In this document: one piece after another, positions 55,894 to 64,000 of the stretch
Layout of the letters: each line of letters begins with the position of its first letter
Numbering within the stretch: position 1 is the stretch's first letter
Assembly: GCA_022497155.1 (NCBI GenBank)
Contig: MU385710.1
Location: forward strand, 1-64,000
DNA: 64,000 nt
Direction of reading: 5' to 3'
Origin: Whalleya microplaca
Taxonomy: Eukaryota > Ascomycota > Sordariomycetes > Xylariales > Xylariaceae
Notes under the pieces: generated by a model
Database searches by the model: none
Seen by the model: the letters and a program-made list of their open reading frames with translations, nothing else
Told to the model about the DNA's origin: nothing
Translations under genes and position numbers: made by a program

Positions 55894-58714
55894 CTAGATC
55901 TGTACATGCCCAGGACTTGGAGGTATATCCCCGGTATCCCACGCAGTCAAGGCGGGTCCCATCTCGAACTCCAGCAACCCGTCTTCTCCGCCGGGACGCA
56001 CGATATCTTCATGACTGATCCAGCTTCTGTTCCATGTTTCTCCATTAACCTTCAGGCTCTGCACATACGTTCCCGTACCAAACCCTGTAGCCGTGATTCT
56101 TAGTACCTGGCCGTCATTGCCAAGCTTTATCGTGATATCCTCAAAACGCGGTGCTAGCACGAGATACACTGGTTGCGTCACAACAGGGTACAATCCAATC
56201 ATATTCCAGATTAGCCAGCTGCTCATTGCGCCAGCATCATCGTTTCCGGGTATGCCCGAGCGCCCGGTGTTGTAATACTGGTCGACGACCTCGCGCGATC
56301 GCCTGACCGATTTGTGTTGCCGCTGTGGTAAATAATTGTACAAGAAAGGTGTCATGAAACTAGGCTCGTTTCCAGGGTTAAAGATCGTAGTGCCGGCGTT
56401 ATTGCCGCCCTGGTTAGATCGCGTGAGGCCCGGGATGAACATTGTATCCAGGCGCGCCTCGGTTCCTTCGGGACCGCCCATGAGCGAGATCACTGTCTCC
56501 ATGTCAAATGGGAACGTCCAGCTGTATTCCCATCTTGCCAGGTTCATTTTCAGCCTTTGAATGTTTGCTCAGGCGATAGGTAGAACTTACGGAACACCTT
56601 CGTAACTAATACTGTCCCACTCGCACGCACCACAAGACAGAGGGTCATAGGCCTGATAGCTGCCATTTGGGTACATCGGGGCGAGAAATCCTGTGAAATT
56701 TAGCGATGTGACATCGGCAGCCCATGTCTTCTGCCAACCGCTATCCGGTGGCATAAGTCAGCCTTGATCATGCGTTGGGATTCGCAGACGTGGAAATCTT
56801 ACGCTGAACGATTGAGATACAGAGCTGCGTCCTCCGGCGCCTGCCCTTTGGCAACTTGGAACAGCGAAAAGTCGTTCAAGGAGTACTCGACGGTCTTGCT
56901 TAAGCATCTGCCACTTTCTGCGGTCACGTAACCGTACTGCTTCCAGTCCTGAAGCCCGCCTCGTCCTTCCTTAGTGCTCCCACTCAGATCGTCGGTGTCA
57001 AAATTATTGTACGGCTGTACCTCCGCATCCGTCTTCATAGCTGCATATCCATCTGTCCAGTTTATGCCGCCCTTCAACCCCTTCACATAGGCATCTGCGA
57101 GCACATTGTCCGCGTTTGAACCACCTTGTACCCTTCCATTGTTGTTGTGGCTTCTACCATCCGGCATGAATCTCTCAAATCTCCATATGTCAATCAATGT
57201 CTGTACAATCTCGATCTGCACTCTGGGCTGGATGAGTGTTAGAAGAGGATGAAGGCATCGGAAGGTGTCCCAGATCGTGTAGAAATCATCGTAGTATGGC
57301 TCCTCTGATTCCCAATAGGGATTTTCGCCAGTGCGGTTAGAGGGGAGTAAATGCGAATGATACATCGCTGTGTAGAACATCTCAAGTTGCGTCTCATTTG
57401 TTGTTGTAACATCAATTTTTGATAGAACGTCAGAGTTCCACTTGTCTTTTGCAGCATCTCGGGTTGCTTCCAAGTCCCAGTGGGGAATTTCCTCTAGGAA
57501 CTGGCATGCTTTGTCCGTAGACACCCAAGATATTCCAACTTTAGATGTTATCGTTGTGATATTCGAAGGAAATTTAAACAAGGCACCAATGCGGTCTGCA
57601 TACTGATAACCTACGATTCCTCCCTCGATCCAGGTCTCATTGGTGAATGTTGGCTTGACGTCGGTGGTGTTCGGCCAGTATGGGTCGGTTGCTTTGCCTG
57701 AGAAGAACACAGACTCCGATGGCTCTGTGTCGAAGCGGCCGCAGAAGTATACGCGATAGTCGCCGCCTAGAAACGTCATTAGCCTGTAAGATCCAGGACA
57801 GGCGTATGCCAAAATTGTGCCTCACCCCACCCCCAGCCTTCTCGATAGACCCCGTAGCCCGAGTACCAGGTACCGTCCTCGCTTCTTTCTAGTTTGCCAT
57901 TGCTATACTTTTGCTGTTTATTACCTGCACTTGGTAGGTAATGACTCAAGTCTACAAGAAGGTATCGCTCGTCTCCTTCCTTTGGATACCGATATTTCAT
58001 GATCCCCGCATGCATACTTGCGCTCATCTCAGCGACAACGCCATTTTGCAGCTGCGTCTTATAATATCCCACGCTTGCGACATCCTCAACAACTCTCGTT
58101 TGCATGTAGGTCAAGTTGTCTAGTACATTCACGCCATCGAGAGTTGTAAGTGGCATTTGAGGGATAAGACCATAAGTCGGTGCACCTCCCGTGCCGCTCT
58201 CATGTAGCATCGTGATGGCGGTCACGTTGCCATCTGGGGTATAGCCGCCATTTGCAGCGACTATTCATATATATAATCAGCAACTACTGACCAAATAACA
58301 AATGACGTTTGTTCAGGCGAAACCCAGAAAATCCCCAAAGCAAGCAGTTATACAATGTTATATGAGCACAACGTTTAACTTACATGACGTATTCCACCTG
58401 CGAGATGTATCAGCATACTATGAATGTTCATCAACTATAGAGGTAACTAGGCTGCGAGATTTGTCTAGGTTTGCTTATTTCTCAGACATCGAAGAGTTTA
58501 CTAACCGCGTGGTATCAATGCCGACCTTGACAGCCCCGAATGGCAGAGTCGCTCCGGGAAAGACATTACCAGCGGAAAATGCAGTCCCGGGGACTGGACC
58601 CTCGGTTCCAATGAAGGGGTTGACGTATTGCGTGAAATCTCTTGACGTGCCAAGCCCCCAGGCACTTGCACAGAGCGTAAGACCGCTTGTGCTAATAGTT
58701 GTAAATAGCTTCAT
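55894..58714 (-). CDS. Secreted GH92 alpha-mannosidase, with a microexon
   Basis: Six exons: 58714-58506, 58397-58384, 58260-57826, 57766-56803, 56740-56591 and 56533-55894, sum 2412 nt, 803 aa. The second exon is only 14 nt. Without it the phases of exons 1 and 3 do not fit; with it the junction reads IDTTRWNTSFAANGGYTPDG, as expected for the family. It has CGCAG before and GTAAGT after. The protein has a signal peptide (MKLFTTISTSGLTLCASAWG), the GH92 N-terminal block DFTQYVNPFIGTEG, MLHESGTGGAPTYG, VYFCGRFDT, PYYDDFYTIWDTFRC, GRVQGGSNADNVLADAY and the catalytic-region GIPGNDDAGAMSSW. GH92 enzymes are exo-acting, calcium-dependent inverting alpha-mannosidases. Secretion suggests trimming of mannoproteins or mannan. 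Confidence 0.9.
58384..58397 (-). other. 14-nt microexon of the GH92 gene
   Basis: The exon is bounded by CTCGCAG on its 5' side and GTAAGTT on its 3' side, with a GCTGATAC branch point 5' of it. It carries phase 2 to phase 1 and encodes about four residues. Flanking introns are 108 and 123 nt, twice the usual length here. Confidence 0.75.
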
Positions 58715-60035
58715 GGGGACCACGACATCCAGGAGGGAAAATGGAAAACTGCGTCAAGAGAAATAGCTTCTCACAACAATGATAGAAGTGGAAAAGGGTC
58801 GATGTCAGATATATACCTAGAAAGTTTTCCATCTTGAACACTGGAAGCAAATGCCGATATATCGGGCTTCACGTCTGCAATGTTGGTCAGTATTATGTCT
58901 TCAACCCCATGATACCCCAATATTTCCCCAATCACAACCCCGCAACCCCAATATACGCTAGTTGACTATGCCTTGGCATTTGAATGGATCCCATCAATTC
59001 GCCAATGGCTTCATCCCGAGTCCTCGGCTTGAGGATGGCCGAAGAAAGGGATACAGTGGGGACATGAAGAGCTTAAATGGTCTGCAAAATGGACGGATAT
59101 ATCGAAGAGCTAGTTATAACATGGCCCATACCTCATCAGGAGAAGATGATCTTAAGAGGACACCAATTCGAAAGAAGGACCTGGGGTGATTCTCTTATCA
59201 CATAACTGTACATGATTTGTATGATTTTCGAACTTTCTCTTTTGCTCGTTTTCGACTAGGAAAAAGGCTACCTAAGCGAGATTACAATTGGAGACTCGAG
59301 CGTCAATGTTGTGCTTGCAGGACTGCATTAGAAGTGTATATGTATAAATTATTATTTGTGTTGCGCAGCACTTCATACTGCTAGCCACGCAACAATTTGG
59401 TTTATTCATATTTGTTTTGTATTGTATTATACCATCGAATCACTTGTGCAAAGCAATATCACTGACGATTTCACGAGCTGTATTTCTACTTAGAATATGC
59501 CGACGCTAGTACATAGCCAGCTTACACGGTAACTGAATGGAGAACGAGCTGCCCCTCTTAGACGAACCTGAACAGCTGAGAATCAGGCGATCAATAATCT
59601 CGCACAAGCTTTGCAATAGGTAACATGCGAATTCCGCTCATGGTCAGGCTTGACGTTACATTTCTAGTAGTCCATGCATGCACCAAATCATCGCTTTGAT
59701 ATCCTAAAGGTCCGATGCATAACACAGTAACGAAGGATCATCAGACGATACAGCGTCAGCGAGATGCCTCGGCACCATGCACCGTACCATGTGGAGAACA
59801 CCACGCCACACCATCACGGGCCCCGTATGTGCCGTGCCGTATGTATATAGCAGCACCATAGTTCCATTATTACTTACATACACAGACAGCTTTACCGCAG
59901 CAGATGATTGATCTACTTCAGAAAAATAATAATAAACGCCCACCTACTTACATTGAAGGCACCTATAAGAACTAACGTCCCCTCTTCGCTCGCCTTACGT
60001 ATTACCTAGTCATTAGCTAATAAAAATACACTAAA
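58715..60035. other. 1.3-kb divergent intergenic region
   Basis: Between GH92 and the KstD-like gene. A 75-codon plus-strand frame (58962-59189) and a minus frame (59943-59704) have no domain. The sequence just before 60036 is A-rich (AATAAAAATACACTAAAATGG). Confidence 0.5.
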
Positions 60036-61745
60036 ATGGCGAGCACAGACGACACAGATCAAAAAGCCCCCGTCATCATCGTAGGCGGGGGCCTCGCGGG
60101 CCTAGTCGCCGCCTTCGAGCTCTCGCAGCAGAACGTGCGCACGCTGATCGTCGACCAGGAAGGCCCGCAGAATCTCGGCGGGCAGGCCTTCTGGTCGCTA
60201 GGCGGGCTCTTCTGCGTCGACTCGACGGAGCAGCGGCGCATGGGGATCAAGGACAGCCGGGAGCTGGCGCTGCGCGACTGGATGGGCTCCGCGGGCTTCG
60301 ACCGCGAGCAGGAGGACTACTGGCCGCGCCGGTGGGCCGAGGCCTTCGTCGACTTCGCCACCGACGACATGGAGAAGTACGTCAAGGACCGTGGCCTGGG
60401 CTTCCTGATCAGCGTCGCGTGGGCCGAGCGCGGCGACGGTGCCGCCGACGGCCATGGCAATTCGGTGCCTAGGTTCCATATCACGTGGGGCGCTGGCCCG
60501 GAAATCGTTAGGGTGTTTGCGGAGCCCGTACAGGCAGCGGAGCAGAAGGGTATCGTGGAGTTCAAGTTCAGACATATGGTAGATGAGCTCCTGGTTGATG
60601 AAAATGGCCGGGCGAGTGGGGTGCGTGGACGGGTATTGGAGGCAGATGATGCCGCTCGAGGTGTCAAGACGTCGAGGAATGTGGTCGGTGATTTTGAGTT
60701 CCATGGCTCGGCTGTCGTCATTGCGTCCGGCGGCATTGGAGGGAATGTGGAGGCAGTGAAGAAAGCATGGCCTATCGACCGCCTTGGTCCGAAGGTGCCC
60801 GAGAATTTCGTTATTGGAGTCCCTGCGCATGTCGACGGTCGGATGATGGGGATCTCGGAGGCAGCTGGTGCCCATATCATTAACCGAGACAGGATGTGGC
60901 ATTATACCGAGGGCTTACAGGACTGGGACCCCATCTGGCCCGATCATGGCATCCGTGTGTTGCCAGCACCGTCATCACTATGGCTCGATGCGACTGGCAA
61001 GAGGCTTCCTCCGTTTCTCTATCCCGGATGCGATACCCTGAAAACGTTAAAATACATCTGCAGCACAGGTTACGACTACAGTTGGTTCATCCTCGACCAG
61101 TCAATTATCGCGCGCGAGTTTGCACTCTCAGGCTCGGAGCAGAACCCAGATCTGACGGCCAAGAGTATATGGCAGCTGCTGAAGAACCGGATCTTCAGCT
61201 CCAAAGGGACTATCCCTGTGCAGAAATTCCAACAGCATGGCAAAGACTTCGTCGTGCGGGACAACCTCGAGGACCTAGTGGCGGGTATGAACGAACTGGC
61301 CAAAATTGCGGGCGGGCCCGCACTAGATTACGCCAGCATCAGGGAGATCGTGCAGACGCGTGATGCCCAGATAGAGAACAACTACTGCAAGGACGCGCAG
61401 GTGATGCTGATCCGCAATGGCCGCAACTACTGGCCGGACAGCCGGAGTCGCGTTGCGCCTCCGCACAAGCTTCTCGACCCCAAGCATGGCCCCCTGATCG
61501 CCGTGCGGATGAATCTGCTAACGCGCAAGACTCTCGGCGGGCTAGAGACGAACTTGGAGAGTAATGTCATGAAGTCAGATGGCAAGCGCTTCTCAGGCCT
61601 GTATGCTGCGGGTGAGGCGGCTGGGTTCGGTGGCGGTGGTGTCCACGGGTATAACTCGCTCGAGGGCACGTTCCTAGGCGGGTGTATTTTCTCTGGTCGA
61701 GCTGCTGGACGAGCAATTGTGGACGAACTTCTAGGGAAGAAGTAA
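60036..61745 (+). CDS. KstD-like FAD-binding dehydrogenase
   Basis: A single exon of 569 aa starting at AAAATGG. The N-terminal Rossmann motif PVIIVGGGLAGLVAAFELSQ (about 12-31) is followed by an acidic strand end and by GGQAFWSLGGLF, and VIASGGIGGN and the C-terminal GLYAAGEAAGFGGGG...GTFLGGCIFSGRAAGR complete the FAD-binding-2 fold of the fumarate reductase/3-ketosteroid dehydrogenase group. It has no signal peptide. The type is common in actinobacteria and some fungi, where it is annotated as an FAD-binding dehydrogenase with unproven substrate. It lacks introns and is more GC-rich than its flanks, which would fit transfer from bacteria but does not prove it. The catalytic tyrosines of true KstD cannot be assigned by eye. 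Confidence 0.85.
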   Translation: MASTDDTDQKAPVIIVGGGLAGLVAAFELSQQNVRTLIVDQEGPQNLGGQAFWSLGGLFCVDSTEQRRMGIKDSRELALRDWMGSAGFDREQEDYWPRRWAEAFVDFATDDMEKYVKDRGLGFLISVAWAERGDGAADGHGNSVPRFHITWGAGPEIVRVFAEPVQAAEQKGIVEFKFRHMVDELLVDENGRASGVRGRVLEADDAARGVKTSRNVVGDFEFHGSAVVIASGGIGGNVEAVKKAWPIDRLGPKVPENFVIGVPAHVDGRMMGISEAAGAHIINRDRMWHYTEGLQDWDPIWPDHGIRVLPAPSSLWLDATGKRLPPFLYPGCDTLKTLKYICSTGYDYSWFILDQSIIAREFALSGSEQNPDLTAKSIWQLLKNRIFSSKGTIPVQKFQQHGKDFVVRDNLEDLVAGMNELAKIAGGPALDYASIREIVQTRDAQIENNYCKDAQVMLIRNGRNYWPDSRSRVAPPHKLLDPKHGPLIAVRMNLLTRKTLGGLETNLESNVMKSDGKRFSGLYAAGEAAGFGGGGVHGYNSLEGTFLGGCIFSGRAAGRAIVDELLGKK

Positions 61746-62223
61746 GATTTATACCATTGTATTGGGAAACTGTTTGATTCTTCTGGGGCAGTTATGGAGT
61801 TTGGGAAACGTGCGAAAACTTGAGATCGGAGAGCGCATCTTAGACGTCTTGAGCTTCAAGGTTAAGTCTTAGGCGGCATCCAGCCCTCTTAATGTTCACC
61901 GGCCTCAATTAAACTCATAGAAATCTTGTTTGCTCGGTTTCTAGCAATGGCTTTCTCTCAACTACTTTGTGATCATGAAATCTTAACCCACGGCCCAAAT
62001 GTTCACATACGTTAAATGAGGGGGGAGCCCTGGGGGCATAGCGACTACAATATCCTTGCAACCATATGCTAATACTGCTGTGTGATAGAAGTCGGAACTC
62101 TATTTATGATCAATGCTCGTCCAATGCTGCCATGTCCAACCTTCGTCCGAACATCAATTAGCGAGGTTACATGTGAGAACAGCATGTGTTCGATATCACT
62201 TCTTTTACACCAAAGTGTCTATA
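61746..62223. other. Convergent intergenic, nothing recognised
   Basis: 480 bp between convergent stops. One 60-codon frame is unsupported. Confidence 0.5.
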
Positions 62224-64000
62224 CTAGTGAAGTAAGAATTCTTCGACTTTCAGCTCCCCTTTAGCAATGTTTTCATATAGTTGGCTGCCTGCCAGCTTAT
62301 CCACCCCATCCACCCAACAAGTCCCGACAAAAATCCAACACCCATTTACGTTCCTCAGCATCATAGGAATTTTGCATCGATCTAGAACGCATATTCGATC
62401 ACCTGATAGCGTGCCGTACGGACCTATTCCAACGCTCCCGTTGCCGGTCTGGAAGATTGCGTGTCTGTGGCAGTCTCTAACAGATTGAAAAAAGGCGCCT
62501 ATTAGAGGACGCGTGAAGTTTTGATCTAAATACGGATCCGGAGTGGCCTCCTCTATCAACTCCTCAAAGACACTAGCGATTCGTTCAAGTTCACAGATTT
62601 CCAAGAACCGAGTTCGAATCAGAGCGGCGTCTACCCTGGGAGAATCGGCGGGATTTTTAGACCACATGGTCAACAGATGGAACTTGATCCCTTGCAGGAA
62701 CCAGCGGCCGAATATTATCCTTTCCATGAAAGGTCCTTCGCTATTCACGTAGCTGCTTGCTTCTGACAACACAAGCAAAACGGCCATAAGCGGTGTCCTA
62801 TTATCTGGGAGCTTCTCCGTCTCTGTCGCGACTTTAAACCACAGGTAGATTACTGCGAATATTTCGGGAAACGTGATCTCGTTATCTGCCATTTGTTGTA
62901 TGTCAAGTGGTATCCTCGTACAAATGACGCGCTTCACTTCGCTGCACATAGCACCATGTACGCTCATGGTACCGTCTCTTGTTATTCTAGGAGAGGGAAA
63001 CTGCAATTTCTCTCCCAGGTCTCTTGCATATCTATGATCCTCCCGCCAGGATCTCAATGAGACAATCAACGTGGATTTTCGTAACGGCATGTTAGCAAAA
63101 TTTGGCATCCAAGATGGAAGGTCAAATCTGTTCTCATACTTGTCTAAACCGACACCTGCATTGGTAAGATACTGTTGGAAAGATGTGGCGTAATCCGTCA
63201 GGTCACCATTTTCGAGTACATAGTTCATCCAATCCAGGTAAACTTCCTTAACCGGCTTCTTGTAATCAACATGGAGCGACGAATCCAGGATTCCCAATAG
63301 CCCGTATATATGATCTCTAGGGTTTGTTGCCTTACAGCGGAAGGCGTAGATCAAAGGAAGGTCCACCGCCATATTTGGGAAACATTTATGCCCGTAGATC
63401 TCACATGGGCCATGGTTTAGCGGTATGAAGGGGGAGCTACGTAAACAGAGCCATATGAGCAGATCTACTGGAGTTGGACAAGGGACGTTTTGATTTCGAA
63501 TGCTGAGTAAAAACTTGATGGTAGAGCTGATTTCCGCAAAATTTACTTGCTCGTTGCCACACACATGCAAGTTGGATTGAGGTGAACGAGCCAAAGTGAC
63601 CTCCTGTCTGATCCAGACTCTTCCCCAGCTCTCGCAGTGAAAGAAGGATCCCAAGGTATTCCAATATCTGTTCCCTGTCCGGCCTATTCTCGGAGAGTCC
63701 AGACGGCAGAGGTGTGGCTGGCTTGTTAGCCAGTTTATGCCAGACTCCAAGTTTTCGGATGTCGAATAGAATGGGTCGGTGTCGGACGGACAATAAAAAG
63801 CTTTAGCTAGGTCGCGCATTAATCCAAAACATAAGTTTATACGCCTCCTATCGGGTTCACCGACCCAAGAAATTACGTTTGCTGCGCTGCTATAAATGGA
63901 TGCCATTCGAATAACTTGTCTACTTTGCTCCTCAGGATCAGATTGATTGATACAGACGGCATCGGCCCACAGTGGCAGGCATCTCAGTGCCTCGGTCCCA
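62224..64000 (-). CDS. HET domain protein, 5' end beyond window
   Basis: The frame is open from the stop at 62224 to the right edge at 64000, about 591 codons, so the start is missing. At the edge the frame reads LPLWADAVCINQSDPEEQ, the HET signature (WxDxxCINQ), continuing into MASIYSSAANVISWVGEPD, another HET block; ESWGRVWIRQEVTLAR and NPRDHIYGLLGILD also fit. The HET domain drives cell death after fusion of unlike fungal strains in known cases, but most members are untested. The C-terminal region (to LKVEEFLLH) resembles the usual HET tail with GDRICVLDRCKIPMMLR. The N-terminal part of the domain lies outside. No frameshift is seen. Confidence 0.88.
   Translation of the reverse strand, partial: GTEALRCLPLWADAVCINQSDPEEQSRQVIRMASIYSSAANVISWVGEPDRRRINLCFGLMRDLAKAFYCPSDTDPFYSTSENLESGINWLTSQPHLCRLDSPRIGRTGNRYWNTLGSFFHCESWGRVWIRQEVTLARSPQSNLHVCGNEQVNFAEISSTIKFLLSIRNQNVPCPTPVDLLIWLCLRSSPFIPLNHGPCEIYGHKCFPNMAVDLPLIYAFRCKATNPRDHIYGLLGILDSSLHVDYKKPVKEVYLDWMNYVLENGDLTDYATSFQQYLTNAGVGLDKYENRFDLPSWMPNFANMPLRKSTLIVSLRSWREDHRYARDLGEKLQFPSPRITRDGTMSVHGAMCSEVKRVICTRIPLDIQQMADNEITFPEIFAVIYLWFKVATETEKLPDNRTPLMAVLLVLSEASSYVNSEGPFMERIIFGRWFLQGIKFHLLTMWSKNPADSPRVDAALIRTRFLEICELERIASVFEELIEEATPDPYLDQNFTRPLIGAFFQSVRDCHRHAIFQTGNGSVGIGPYGTLSGDRICVLDRCKIPMMLRNVNGCWIFVGTCWVDGVDKLAGSQLYENIAKGELKVEEFLLH

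Overview
The window is genomic DNA of a filamentous ascomycete (Pezizomycotina; class not resolved). The evidence is short 44-181 nt introns with CTAAC/CTGAC-type branch points, fungus-restricted families (HET, 2EXR, DUF3632, fucose-lectin-like membrane proteins), a fungal fluoride exporter, and a transposon graveyard with the C-to-T/G-to-A decay typical of RIP (repeat-induced point mutation).

Layout. (1) 1-5.4 kb is extremely AT-rich. It holds a 36-bp satellite, a ~132-bp satellite, a 30-bp coding-type minisatellite, a Gag-only LTR element with two 204-bp LTRs, and a younger 303-bp solo LTR inserted in the left LTR. (2) 5.4-21 kb is gene-poor accessory DNA: a lectin-like membrane protein, a Cys-rich unknown protein, a small secreted Cys-rich peptide precursor with a Kex2-type site, a flavin monooxygenase, a secreted 10-Cys protein, a membrane acyltransferase, and three copies of a short dispersed repeat. 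(3) 21-43 kb is a compact core: Stealth-type phosphotransferase, a large conserved unknown protein, FEX fluoride exporter, uracil phosphoribosyltransferase, DNA ligase IV divergent from a PIF1 helicase, a low-complexity protein and EDC3. (4) 44-64 kb is again accessory: DUF3632 protein, secreted berberine-bridge-type oxidase, 2EXR protein, secreted YtcJ-like amidohydrolase, CobW-type metal GTPase, secreted GH92 mannosidase, KstD-like flavoprotein and a HET protein cut by the right edge.

Functionally, LIG4 (end joining) and PIF1 (helicase) share one intergenic promoter region. EDC3 belongs to mRNA decapping and UPRT to pyrimidine salvage; FEX protects against fluoride. The flanking genes look like secretion, surface, secondary oxidation and self/non-self functions and do not form an obvious single pathway. 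I rebuilt exon structures by hand, checking that every coding sum is a multiple of three. This gave two predicted GC-AG introns, a 14-nt microexon in the GH92 gene, and a Rossmann motif split by an intron in the monooxygenase. I did not find a convincing wholly new multi-gene system. The least explained items are the secreted Cys-rich peptide, the decayed decapeptide repeat, and the polarised RIP decay of the Gag-only element.
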